64,000 nt of DNA from Oegoconia quadripuncta (lineage: Eukaryota > Arthropoda > Insecta > Lepidoptera > Autostichidae): the NCBI GenBank assembly GCA_949316235.1, contig OX438753.1, forward strand, positions 17,156,496 to 17,220,495. Reading direction: 5' to 3'. Every line of letters starts with the position of its first letter. Position 1 is the first letter of the stretch. The translations under genes were made by a program, and so were the position numbers. Of this stretch, positions 51,921-62,759 are shown one piece after another. The notes under the pieces were generated by a model. The model saw only the letters and a list, made by a program, of their open reading frames with translations, did no database searches and was not told where the DNA came from.

Positions 51921-52212
51921 ATGTCACGCCTGTTTCCCGTAGGGGTAGGCAGAGACCACAGACTTCCACTTGCTTCGATCCTTACGCACCTCTTCTGCTT
52001 CCTTCACTCTCATAAGGCTGTTCATACATGCTCGTCGGTTTAGGGTACTCTTGACTTGGCCTTTCTTAAGACGTCCCCGATTTGATCATGGTACTTTCGT
52101 CGTGGTGTTCCCCTACAAACACTACCATCCACATTCGCTTCGTATATCTCTTTTGTAAGCTTTCTTTCATTCATCCTCTCCACATGTCCAAACCATCTCA
52201 TCTCATCACCAC
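51921..52212 (-). pseudogene. LINE ORF2 C-terminal fragment (RWFGHVERM type)
   Basis: Translating the minus strand from about 52205 gives MRWFGHVERMNERKLTKE, then VCRGTPRRKYHDQIGDVLRK and RRACMNSLMRVKEAEEV, ending in the VSAYPYGKQA region. This is the well-known C-terminus of an insect LINE reverse transcriptase. RT and endonuclease domains are absent. Downstream is a short ACATAC-rich tail. Confidence 0.75.
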
Positions 52213-52214
52213 AG

Positions 52215-53130
52215 TATCATAGCATACATTTTATTGTAAAAAATCGAACATGATGACCGAAAGTTATAAAATATGCTGTAGAGGTTTTTTGTTTTGAAAT
52301 GCTTACCTATTAGTAATATTTTATACCTAACCTAACGCGTTACACGAAAACCCGTCATGTTTTCTGGGAAGTACGAAAGCAAATTATACAATGTTAATAA
52401 GGAACCTCGCCTAATATATTATCCTCATAAAATTGATAATAAAGATGTTCAAAGTACCGGTACACATTGAAACAGCAAATAATTTCTCAAGAAGCGAACA
52501 GGTGTTAATAATTATACCTATTTCGCTGCGAAATCCGCAGCTGTCGGTTGCGATTTGTTCGTTCATGTCTCAAGTCATTACGGTCTGCTTACCAAATTAA
52601 TTTGTGAAATATTTTAAGTGTCACCTCAGTTCTAGAAGTACTTTAGAATATAGTAAGTGCAAATAATGATTTAGTCGGTAGCTGTCAGCAAACAAATTTG
52701 GGAGCACACCCTCGTTCATACAAGCATTAGCATGTAACAAATCTTGGTAGAATACTATACAATAATCTTTATTTAGTCACACAAAGGATAGTTACAACAT
52801 TTGGAAACCAACAATAATAATATTTAAAACTGTTCGTTTGTGAGATTCTGGAGTTTGAACAATTTTAAAAATTCGAGTATCTACCTAATATAGATGACTA
52901 GGCTCCATCTCTTAATTTACAATTTACAATTTATAATTCACTATACATGATTGATGTAGATGACAAATTAAATAGGGTGATGAAAGTGAGTATGATGATA
53001 GCATTATCAAGTGTAGACGAGTAATTATGATAGAGCTTCAAGAAGAACTTTTTGAAGCCAAAGTACGGTGCAATCAATGTTCTGGCCGTAGACTTTACAG
53101 GATGACCAAATTATTATCATTTCTGCCCGT
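52215..53130. other. No supported gene; possible LINE tail 52755-52880
   Basis: CAATAATCTTTATTTAGTCACACAAAGG (52761-52788) looks like the complement of a LINE 3' end. No frame of interest. Confidence 0.4.
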
Positions 53131-53135
53131 TAACA

Positions 53136-53466
53136 TCCCACTGCATGGCAAGGATATAGGCCTTCCCTCGTATAATGAGGGAGTATGGGCCATAGTCTAT
53201 CACGCTGCCCGGTGCGGGTTGGGTACTTCACATGCCTTAGAATTTTTATTTCTCAGGCATGCAGGTTTCCTCACGATGTTTTCCTTCACCGTTTAAGAGC
53301 AGTCGGATAAATGCACATAAAGTAATTAAATTAAATTTAAAAACTCACTCATTGGCCTGCCCAGGATTTTTTGTAATTTTGTTAAACATTCGTATTAGAA
53401 CTCATGATGCACATTCGGAATCCCTAATTGGGAGACCGCGTCTTAACCGCTGAGCCACCGACGCTC
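53136..53466 (-). repeat. SINE family C, full length
   Basis: From CCCGTTAACATCCCACTGCATGG to the head complement GGGAGACCGCGTCTTAACCGCTGAGCCACCGACGC. The B-box side is damaged. The 89- and 64-aa + frames crossing it are incidental. Confidence 0.85.
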
Positions 53467-53912
53467 TTCCGAGACTTTACGGGATGACCAACCAAATACC
53501 AAATAAATAAAAGAAATATTTCGCTTAAGTCTACAGGTAACTCTACTTATCTCTACATATGTAGTATAATATTTATTATCTTTTAATAAACACAACATTA
53601 TTAGCAGAATAAAGTTGTCTATAACTAACATAATCTAAATACGATACGACGTCATCTTAACACTCGTTTTCGTTATGAACTTTGTAATGACGTTAAACTC
53701 CTAATTACAATCGAATTAACGTAACGCAAACAAAAATACGAGTACAAAACATTAATGACAAGTCATTTTACTTAACGAGTTAAATGCACATTCTTGCGTG
53801 GGATTCCGTCCGAGTGAATTATTGTGAAGCGGGTGAAAATTTGCATGTCTATTTGGACTATGCTTCAATGAGTTATCTTTCTACTTTTATGTATTAAAAA
53901 TCATCATCATCG
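53467..53912. other. AT-rich stretch, no gene seen
   Basis: Nothing recognised. Confidence 0.45.
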
Positions 53913-54140
53913 TCATTGGTGTAGTGGTGGTTCAACCAAAGGTTGCGGGTTCGAATCCCGCGAGGGGTAAAAATTTGTGTGATGAATTTAACACTTATTT
54001 CCGAGTCATGGGTGTTTATGTAAATATTTATGTATGTTTATCCATTATCTAGTTTCCATAGCACAAGCTTTGCTTAGTTTGGTGACTGGATGATTGGTGT
54101 AAGTGCCCGAAATATTTATTTATTTATTATTTATTTATTT
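53913..54140 (+). repeat. SINE family B
   Basis: CATTGGTGTAGTGG head with ~20 bp lost between the boxes, B box GGGTTCGAATCCCGCG, full body, and a TTTATTTATTATTTATTTATTTAT end. It abuts a SINE-C in opposite orientation. Confidence 0.85.
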
Positions 54141-54145
54141 ATCAT

Positions 54146-54375
54146 CAGTCTGTAAACATCCCACTGCAGGAATATAGACCTTCCCTCATATCGAGGGAGT
54201 ATGGGCCATAGTCCACCACGCTGGCCCAGTGCGGGTTGGGGACTTCACATATCTTCGTTTTTTTAAAATTTCTCAGGTATGTAAGTTTCCTCACTATGTT
54301 TGCCTTCACCGTTAACGAGCAGTCGGATAAATGCACATAAGTCAATTAATTAAATTTAAACACTCATTAGTACAA
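54146..54375 (-). repeat. SINE family C, headless
   Basis: CAGTCTGTAAACATCCCACTGCAGG, GAGGGAGTATGGGCCATAGTCC, CCAGTGCGGGTTGGGGAC and CAGTCGGATAAATGCACATAAG. It stops within the linker before the tRNA-like head. Confidence 0.8.
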
Positions 54376-55240
54376 AAATAACTGGTTATTATTCTATTTT
54401 TCATCATATTTTAATATGACTTCAAAGAGATTTTAATCTAAGTATAGATATTACAACGATCCAAAAAATTATCAACATAGCGCCAGCAGCGACCCTACTT
54501 TTATTTTCTACATGTCGCAGGAAAATAAAAAATTAACAAGATTACAGGTATTTTGTGACAAGTCTAGACCTAAGGATGAACAGCCAGATCCTTAGATATC
54601 CCTTCGTATTTGACTATATTGCTCTATAGTATTACCGATATATAAATTGGTAAGAAATAACTTAAAATAAAAGTAACTAGGTAGATAATTGTAAATATAA
54701 GCAATTAAAAAAGGTTAACTATTAGGTTCATTAGACAGTATTATTAAACGAAGGAATGTGCCAAATCCTGTACAATAAATGCTTCCATTTCACGGCAACT
54801 TTTACATCAATGAAATGTCAGTATTCACACTAATCAATAGATTCCAATAAGAAAATTAATTTGCGGTGAAGAGCCGAATTCACAAATAATTTAACAATTC
54901 ACTTATAATTATTAAAAAAAAAGGGGCCGTTTGTTTATATCGCAGCAATTAACATGTTTATTCTTAGACACATTGTGGTCGGACCAATTTTACGACGGGC
55001 CGCGACTTACGTACATAGATATAGATTTATGTATGAATTCCTCTTGAAGCTAAGACAGGATGTCTGCATGATTCATGAGCAGTGACTAATTATAAAGGCG
55101 AAGGGCTTAGAGTTAATACCTAGCTGGCTATTAATAAGTCAGCTGACGCCGGTCTCTGCGTTATGTTTATAATCTCTATGACATACAACAAATTGGGAAT
55201 TGTTGTGATATACTTAAGTAGAATGTTGTTCAACATGATT
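54376..55240. other. AT-rich stretch, no gene seen
   Basis: No frame or repeat identified. Confidence 0.45.
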
Positions 55241-55249
55241 TAAATCTGA

Positions 55250-55356
55250 AAATGTTAAATGGCCGCCTTTTTGTGCGATTAATGATGTGCACTGTATTCT
55301 TCATGTAGCTTTTGTTACTTGTGCAATAAAGAGTATTTGATTGATTGATTGATAAA
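55250..55356 (+). repeat. LINE 3' tail (GATT-type)
   Basis: TTAAATGGCCGCCTTTTTGTGC, then TTGTGCAATAAAGAGTATTTGATTGATTGATTGATAAATG. The tandem GATT units after AATAAA mark the element 3' end. Confidence 0.65.
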
Positions 55357-55449
55357 TGTAACTGAGAAATAGTTTTTTAAGTTTCCCAAAATGTATGAAT
55401 TTATCCAGATTTTCTATATTTTATTTTATATAGGTTACAGCAGAATCAT

Positions 55450-55775
55450 TCGTGGCGCAGTCGCACTCACTATTCGTTTTCGATTAGTGAAGTTAAGCAA
55501 TGTCTGGCGAGGTCAGTCCTTGGATGGGTGACCATTAGTGGTAATTTAATACGAGTGTTTCCGTGGTTCGGAGGGCACGTTAAATAGTCGGTCCCGGTTG
55601 TTTTTAACTGAAGGCAGTTGACGACTAGTCGGAAGCCTAGCAGGGGCAGCTTAAGAAAACTGACTGTTAGGTGGCCCCTAGTCTGACTCAAATCCACCAA
55701 TCCACACTGGGCCCGCATGGTGGATGGCTCAATACCCTCTCCTAGTGGCTGTGCCCGAATAGTGGGACATGTAAA
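55450..55775 (+). repeat. 5S rRNA-derived SINE (SINE3-type)
   Basis: The head carries the 5S internal promoter: AAGTTAAGCAATGTCTGGCG (A-box region) and CAGTCCTTGGATGGGTGACC (intermediate element and C box). The 5' third of 5S is poorly kept. The body is CCGTGGTTCGGAGGGCACGTTAAATAG, GGTCCCGGTTG, TGAAGGCAGTTG, GGTGGCCCC and CACCAATCCACACTGGGCCCGC. The tail is GTGGGACATGTAAAACTG. It is not a 5S gene, because the ends do not pair and 5S sequence stops at the C box. Confidence 0.8.
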
Positions 55776-56660
55776 ACTGTTGATGAAGTACAGCTACAGA
55801 CGGTAAGATAACAAGCCACAAATCGTCAAAGAACTTATAGTATAAAAAGCCAAATAAATTTTGTTTCACGACTGTTCAAAAAAAAATCAGATATTCCATA
55901 TTGTGGTCGAGATGGTATTATTAATAAGCCTACAAACTATAACTAGATAATTTTACAGCACTTAAAACATATTTCTTTTATTTATTTTGTTTTCTTTTTG
56001 AGTACAATAAGCCCTTTGTGAGTCTGGGATTCATTTTATACCCTAGATAGCTTTTACAGCTAAACAATTACGACAATTGGCCTTATTCTTACAAAATTAT
56101 TGTAACTGAAACACATAGTAGATGGATAACACAGTAAGTAGGGGGGGTTTATTTCTCACAGAACCCTATACAAACTTTACAGGTTAAAAATCTTCGAAAT
56201 TAATAAACCTATTTCAATTAAAATTTAAAGTAAAGTCGCTCTAATTTAAAGTCAACATGCACTGTTTTCGAAAATGTCTCCAACTATCTAAACTTATTTA
56301 TCCTGCTGCGTATAAAATTTCATGTAATAGTACCTAATCCCATCAAAAACACGAATGTGAAAATGTGAACCACGGTCAATATTTAGCATATATGTGTTTG
56401 TCGACTTCGCTAACAAAAGAATTAAGATCTAACTGAATGCCAAGTTCTGTAGATAATGCTGAAATATTAGTTCCAAAAATGTACAATATTTTAAATAAAA
56501 TTTAAAATACATTTTTCGTTTCTTGCACTACAACAACTTACTGAATAATAATATTTCTTCTTTCTTTTAACTGTAATTTGTTTACAGTTTATTTTACTTA
56601 TATTAAATACCATCAATTATTTAGTAACTATACCAAATTAGACAAAATCCATATCAAGAA
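55776..56660. other. AT-rich stretch, no gene seen
   Basis: Nothing recognised. Confidence 0.5.
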
Positions 56661-56663
56661 TAG

Positions 56664-56998
56664 TACCGCCTCCGTGGCTCAATGAAAACAACATTGGGTT
56701 TACGATTCGGAGGTCGCGGGTTCGATTCCCAACGGGGTACATGTTTAAGTACTCGGTTTGGTTGGTGGTAGGGCATTTTAAAATGTACGCCTGGCTAGCT
56801 ACCACCATCTTATCTAAATCTGCCGCAAAGCAGCAATGTTAATAGCATTGTTGTGTTCCGGTTGTCAGAGATAAGATAGCCAGTTCCCCAAATGTGTTGG
56901 GGTTTCCGGGTCAGTACGCTTCCACCTTTTCGACCTTGTCTTCACTTAACATCAGGTGTGATTGAGGTCAAGAACGAAGCCGTGGTGCATAAAAAAAA
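56664..56998 (+). repeat. SINE family A, full length
   Basis: ACCGCCTCCGTGGCTCAATG head, B box GGGTTCGATTCCCAACG, complete body, and GTGGTGCATAAAAAAAAA tail. Close to consensus. Confidence 0.9.
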
Positions 56999-56999
56999 A

Positions 57000-57485
57000 G
57001 AAAAAAAATATCGGTTAAACATACATACCTAAATACCTCACCAACTCCCAACCCTTCGTTTCGAAGGCATGGTCACTCACAACCAATTACACCAATGGGA
57101 CTTCTATGTCGGTTAATTTCGAACAATTTAAACGTTAAATTTTGTATGCGGATGCCGTTAAACTCTCCATTAGAAACGATGTGCGTATTCCACTGTAGTG
57201 AGTTTCCTGCTGACTGTACTAGGAAAAATACTGTAAAAAAAATCCCGTGCAATGGACCGAGTAAACCGGTCGTATCCGGGTGGAGCCCTTCGGGAATATC
57301 TGGACAGATAAATCGTGTTTTTTCTATGCCATACTAATGCAGCTTTAGCAATTTTTACTGCCCTGAATCTTTTCGAGCGTTTATCTGTGAGAAAAGAAAA
57401 CTCTTGATAAAATATGATAGATAGCGTTTGTGATTGTAACTTTAAAAATAAACAAAAAATATATAACTCCTAAAATTGACATCGC
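57000..57485. other. Unresolved stretch with an 80-aa Cys-containing frame
   Basis: An ATG frame at 57095-57337 (+) gives 80 residues with six Cys, no signal peptide and no known motif. Upstream is AT-rich without splice or promoter signals. Possibly chance. Confidence 0.3.
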
Positions 57486-57487
57486 TT

Positions 57488-57606
57488 AATAGCGATAAGA
57501 CCGCCTGATTGTACAATTTTTTTTTTTAAGCTATATTTAAGATATATTTAAGAAGTGTACTGTAGAATTTTGTGCAATAAAGTGTACTTGATTGATCGAT
57601 TGATAA
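57488..57606 (+). repeat. LINE 3' tail (GATT-type)
   Basis: GCGATAAGACCGCCTGATTGTAC, then TTTTGTGCAATAAAGTGTACTTGATTGATCGATTGATAAATG. Same family as 26875-26965 and 55250-55356. Confidence 0.65.
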
Positions 57607-57609
57607 ATG

Positions 57610-58628
57610 TAAAATTTTAAGAAAATGACTGGTATCTACTTCATAATTTTTATGATAAAACTAAACTTAAGTAACAAAGGAGTTTAAATTTAGTATCAGA
57701 AAGATACTTCAAATAATAACCAGTAAACTTTAAATTAGGTGATTATTTTAAATAGGTCTACAAATGAAACGTCCAACTGACGGACAAACAGACCAAAAAC
57801 CTTTTACAAAACCTATTTTGTTTGGTTAAATTTTGCAAAAAAACCTTCAGATTCTTTTTATAGGTTGAATTTATTTAAATAGAGTAGTTAAAACGGATAT
57901 TTAATTATTTGGTGATAGTTTAAATAGTGTTATAATTAACGTGAAACTTTAATTTATATTATAAATTAAAATTGCAGGCTCGCATTCAAAACTAAAATTT
58001 TTTTTTTTAAACTAAAGTAGTATAGAGTAGTAGAGTACTATTACGGCTAATGTCACATAATTATATATCACACTCGCTGAAAAGCTACAAAGCTTTCAGT
58101 GGCCCGGCGCGCAAAATTACCTTTATACAGTGTGTTTTGCTACGACCATTAATTACGATTTCAACATAAAAACATCTCTGTATTCAGCCCAACCACGATA
58201 AAAGTTAACAGTGTAGTACCGTCCATTGTTATACAGCTAACATTATGAAGAAAAACTTTATTAGTCGAAATATGCGCTGAAATATCAGAGTGAGGTATTC
58301 TGAAAGTTAAGATAACTAGAATTTGTCATATCACAACACCCTGTATAGTAGATTTGCGTTGCTTTGTAACGTGATTGGGTATTGTAGATTTTTGGGCGAT
58401 ATACACAAATGACGATGCTGCTTATCATCATTCCTTGTCGCATTTAGGTACGTCATACACAGAAAAGAGATTGATCCAGTTGCACTCTGTCAGGAACCAC
58501 ATACGCCACTCAAATCATTAGTAATTTCAAAATTTCACCGTTTCAAAATTTCAAAGTTTCACCCACGTTTTAGATTTCATCGCGAAGTTAGGTACTAAAA
58601 ATTTCGATAGGTAAAAACCCTATAATAT
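57610..58628. other. AT-rich stretch, no gene seen
   Basis: 58510-58570 repeats TTTCAAAATTTCA-like units. No frame. Confidence 0.45.
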
Positions 58629-58680
58629 ATTATGCTAACCTGGCTATAGTCTAGATAGACTATAGCCAGGTTAGCATAAT
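58629..58680. repeat. Perfect 24-bp-arm hairpin
   Basis: 58629-58652 and 58657-58680 are exact reverse complements around a 4-nt loop (AGAT). No mismatch in 24 bp. Not followed by a T-run like a pol III or bacterial terminator. Confidence 0.95.
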
Positions 58681-58711
58681 TACTTAATATGTATACTTAA
58701 AATAATTCATA

Positions 58712-58739
58712 AAAAAATTACACCTCTGTGTAATTTTTT
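58712..58739. repeat. Second perfect hairpin
   Basis: AAAAAATTACAC (58712-58723) pairs with GTGTAATTTTTT (58728-58739) around CTCT. It lies 31 bp after the hairpin at 58629-58680. Confidence 0.85.
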
Positions 58740-58990
58740 ATCTAAATTCGCTTAGGGGTTGCGGCGTGATTGTGAAACAAACATCAGTACTTCTTCACAA
58801 ACTTTAATATTTAGAAAGAGAAAGTATAAGCATAAAACCAGGCTAAAGTTTATATATCACAAAAACATAAAATATTGAATTACATATTATAATATAACGC
58901 TGTATAGGTACAGTTGGCAACACAATTAAGGTAGCAGGCCTTTATTTATAATAAATATATGTAGGAGAAAGTCAAACGCAAATTAAATTA

Positions 58991-59112
58991 GAATAAAGCC
59001 AACCCGTCGCTTCTTCGTCAAGGAGATACTCCACCAAAAAACATCTATATATTTACATGTTTCAACGGCGATGGGCTCACCCCCTGTCACGTGTGCATTT
59101 CGTATTTAACTT
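58991..59112 (+). repeat. Unclassified repeat D, partial
   Basis: GTCAAGGAGATACTCCACC, AAAAAACATCTATATATTTAC and ACGGCGATGGGCTCACC, then GTCACGTGTGCATTTC, matching 18160-18225. Confidence 0.6.
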
Positions 59113-59134
59113 CTATCTGACTGATATTAAACCC

Positions 59135-59665
59135 CGGTTTTCCGCCCGCGGCTTCGCCTGCGTAGAACAACTTTATCGCGGAAATTTGTTTATCCCGCGG
59201 GATTTCCTGCCTTTATTGGGATAAAAATAAAAAAAAATTGACCAATTTTTTTTTATTTGTAATATTGCTTATTGACTAAATTATTTATTATTACTTAGTT
59301 TGTCTCACTATTCACTTTTACCTCTGGATTGTATAGTGATTGTTATTTATGAGTGACTTTCCCCCTAATTATTTTTTTTTTAAGAGAATTCTAATGAAAA
59401 ATGAGAATCTGTAATTGGCATGACTTTGGCTTGTAAATTTTGTGTAATATTTTTTATAATGATGCTGTGATTCTGTATTATCAATAAAAAAAAAAAAAAA
59501 AATCCTATATCTCAATCCAGGGTATATTCTACCTATATACCAAATTTCATCCAAATCCGTCTATCCATTTCGCCGTGATTGAGCAGCAAACAAACAAAAA
59601 TCCAAACTTTCGCATTTAAAATATTAGATAGATGCGAAAGTTTGGAATTTTGTTTGTTTGTTTGT
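59135..59665 (-). repeat. Repeat E cluster with inverted tails
   Basis: 59135-59215 (CGCGGCTTCGCCTGCGT, TTTATCCCGCGGG) and 59515-59615 (CCAAATTTCATCCAAATCCGTC, CGCCGTGATTGAGCAGC, CAAACTTTCGCAT) are repeat E in minus orientation. About 250 bp of AT-rich sequence with a poly(A) run separates them. From 59632 a second copy begins in plus orientation, giving a tail-to-tail inverted repeat. Confidence 0.6.
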
Positions 59666-59690
59666 TTTCACTCTTATTGCTAGCAAATGT

Positions 59691-60790
59691 ATCGGTGCAT
59701 GAGCATGCTCTTTTTAGGCATACTCATAAGCATGCTTTGTAGCGTGCTATGAAATAGCACGTTTATCTGTAGGTACCTTAAGTGTCACACAATTTGTTTG
59801 AGGTCAGATGGCTATCTCGACGGCGATGTACATGACATGTGTTCTTTCATTCAGCGACTCTTTCTCACTACAGTCGTTGAGACGTTGTGCTTGCTAGTCG
59901 GATAATTAGGTCAACTTTTAGAAGTCTAATAAAAGAGAGGAACTCGAAAATTTTAAGTTAACGTTTAATTAGAAGCATGAAATATTTACGATTTTGGTTA
60001 AAATTTTCCAACTAGGCGAATGTTCCTAACAAAACTTAATTTTATTGACCTGTTAATACTTTCATCAGGTTGAAAATTTCACAATAAACAGCACGAATTT
60101 TATAGTGATTGTAAACTCGCAATCTACTCTTGGAATTTAATTAAAACGAAAAACAACCGGTCGGTCTGTCACGTTTCCCATAAACCTAAGGCTTGCACTC
60201 GATGCCTTATGAGTCCTTCTTTATGTATATTGATCGAAGTCCGCTACAATAAAGATGGAACACATAAAATTGTGTCCCGTTATTAAAATTTTACCTTTTG
60301 CAAAGGCAATAAATGGCAAAAGTACTTTATGGAATGTGATCTTGAGCAAAATATTCAAATAAGAACGAGAGAATAAAAGAATTTAAGGAAAGTGTCGTAT
60401 CAAATAAATTTTTACATTTATAACATTTTGACACATTTCAAAAGGTATGAATGTTCTAGAGACTTATTATATTTCAATAAATAATTACCGTACAGTTTCT
60501 GTTTATCTTACTATGTAAAGTAGCTTACATTTCAAGTTTTCATGATCGCCGATTCAGTTTAACAGTAAATGATAGTAATGTATTTTTAAAGGTTCCGCTT
60601 GACTAGCATTATAGCATATAATTTAGATAGTAGATTAATGACTCATCTTCAAGTACTGAGATATTTTGAACGAGGAGACGTTGCGCAGTATCCCGAAAAC
60701 TACCATCCAAGTTAGATTCCTCGATTGACCTATCTCTCGAATTCTCGAATTTGGACCTATTTGGATTTCTTGCCCTGGATAAACATACAC
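59691..60790. other. No supported gene
   Basis: No coding frame or recognised repeat. GACGTTGCGCAG recurs at 35335 and 60677, perhaps a tiny shared repeat. Confidence 0.4.
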
Positions 60791-60794
60791 ATTT

Positions 60795-61249
60795 ACATAA
60801 ACTTGCAGGTCACATAAGTCGTCTCCGCAAAGTCAGTAATTCATTCAAAGGGTTATGTATACGCTTTTTCAATAAAGTTCCTGTTGATATACAAAATCTT
60901 CCTTTTAATAAATTTAAAGATACTATAAAACAGAAACTTATTAAGAAAGCATATTATAAAATATCATATTATTTAGATGATAAACAATCATGGACATAAC
61001 CAGGCCGTTCGCATAACCACGCTATTTCACAATTAATAATGAAATATTATAATATAAAATAATAATTAATAATTTTGTAATATAAAAACCTTTTTTTTAA
61101 AAAAAAAAAAACGATCTCTCGAGTTTCTTGCTTGTTCTTCTCAGGGGAAAATTGCCTTTTGAACAAGCAGTAGCTTTAAAAATGTAAAATCTGCTTATTT
61201 TAAGTGTACCCTGTGTACCTACAAATTAAAGAATTTTTGATTTGATTTG
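60795..61249 (+). pseudogene. 5'-truncated copy of the 43-48 kb LINE family
   Basis: The + frame reads HISRLRKVSNSFKGLCIRFF, then NKVPVDIQNLPFNKFKDTIK and KAYYKISYYLDDKQSWT, then stop at 60999, close to the intact ORF2 C-terminus. The 3' UTR follows (TTTCTTGCTTGTTCTTCTCAGGGG, TTGAACAAGCAGTAGC) and ends TTTTTGATTTGATTTGA at ~61249. Only the last ~75 codons remain, a typical incomplete reverse transcription product. Confidence 0.8.
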
Positions 61250-61915
61250 ACGTATAGTTGCCAAGTGCCACGATACTGATGAATATACATAATTTAAGGA
61301 CTGATGGATATATGATTACGTCATCTAATACGGCACGACAACTTTACCGAGAACATCATTGAAGGAAAAGTGGAGTGGGAGAGGAAGAGAAGTACGGCCT
61401 AGAAGAACATATGGTGTGGCTACGACATGGGTATTCGCCATACTTAACCATGTTCACAGGTATACACACAGACATATACAGACATAAGCTTTAAATGTAT
61501 AACACTCCTATTTTTGTAAAGGAAAGGCAATATAAAAACACATAAACAGTAAATTGTGAAGGAAACACTTCACTTATTTAGCTTAGAAAATGCTGCAAAG
61601 AAATATCTACCACGCATTTATTTGTTTCTCTATTTACAAACTGAACTTACAAACTTTTCCTTTTGAAACTTGAACGTGATAATGTAAGAATAATAAATCT
61701 AATGAAACATGTTCTTATATAACCGATAAACTTCATCATGTATCATTTACAACAAAAGTTTATATTGTACAGTTTGGCCAATTCGTTTTTCCCTATAGGA
61801 GTTTGCGTAATAAATGGGGATCATTGTACTATGTCACGCATGTACAGACATTTCAAAATAAGGCCAGAAGCTTGCGAGAGACATGCTATAAAGTATTAGT
61901 AGCTATAAAGCCTTG
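61250..61915. other. AT-rich stretch, no gene seen
   Basis: Nothing recognised. Confidence 0.45.
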
Positions 61916-61917
61916 TA

Positions 61918-62043
61918 CTAGTTAACGGATAAACATACAAAAATATTTATACAAACTTCCATGACTCTACCTACCCCTAGCACATTCAAACCCGCAACTG
62001 TTGGTTTCGAACACTGGGCCACTACCGACTACAACAATCGGTC
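61918..62043 (-). repeat. SINE family B, 5'-head side, decayed
   Basis: TTAACGGATAAACATAC, CATGACTCTACC, CCCCTAGCACATTCAAACCCGC, GTTGGTTTCG, CCACTACCGACTAC and CAATCGGTCC. Both pol III box complements are altered. Confidence 0.65.
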
Positions 62044-62199
62044 CTCAATTGTCGTCAATAATTGACTTAATTATAGTGATTATTTCCATATTTTCGAGTG
62101 CGACAAACATAAGCAGAGAGATAATCAAATTGAAGCTTAATTTTCAAATTGAATTTTAAGTGATAGTTTCATATTAATAGAAACGTATAAAGGTGTTAT

Positions 62200-62350
62200 T
62201 TATTACCGGGCTACTCCAGGAAGGAAGGTAATGTTTTTAGAGTGTATGTATGTAGAGTTCTATGTTACCACCTGTAGCCTAAACGGCTTGCCGATTTTGA
62301 AGTGTATGGTGTCGTTCATCGTTGTTCTTCGTTCTTGTTCCCTATAGTGT
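62200..62350 (+). repeat. Unclassified repeat (AAACGGCTTGCCGATT)
   Basis: CAGGAAGGAAGGTAATGTTTTTAGAGTG, CCTGTAGCCTAAACGGCTTGCCGATTTTGAAGTG and GTGTCGTTCATC parallel 31250-31390. Confidence 0.5.
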
Positions 62351-62489
62351 CAGATACATTTTTAGAAAAAATCCAACATGGCACCCGCAAAACTACTTTA
62401 TTTAACTTGTTCATTCATTATTATTGTTGTTCATTGTTATTCATTTAACTTGTTATCATAATTATTACTCAACACTAGCTGTATCAACA

Positions 62490-62750
62490 ACCGACACTTT
62501 TCACTCACGATTGCACGTACTTTTATGCACTCGTACTTGTAGGGGTTGTAACTGAAAACCAGTGTTTCGCTCTTTGAGTGATGTGCCACACTGAGTTATA
62601 ACCAATTTGTGCTACTGCGGCACACACTCGCTCTTTGTATTTTCTATTCTTTACTTTTATTTGAATGTATATTTCTTTGTAATTTAAAAATTGTGTAGTT
62701 GTGTGAACGCAGTGGCGTAAATAAATGCTTTATCTGTCTATCTATCAAAA
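62490..62750 (+). repeat. Possible LINE 3' end (TCTA-type tail)
   Basis: Ends GTGGCGTAAATAAATGCTTTATCTGTCTATCTATC, an AATAAA followed by short tandem units as in other LINE tails here. The upstream part is unclassified. Confidence 0.4.
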
Positions 62751-62759
62751 TACATAAAA

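Noticed and set aside
55480..55545. 5S rRNA gene
   Set aside because: Only the internal promoter part resembles 5S. The 5' and 3' ends are missing and a SINE body follows.
58629..58680. Rho-independent terminator
   Set aside because: No T-tract follows and the genome is eukaryotic.
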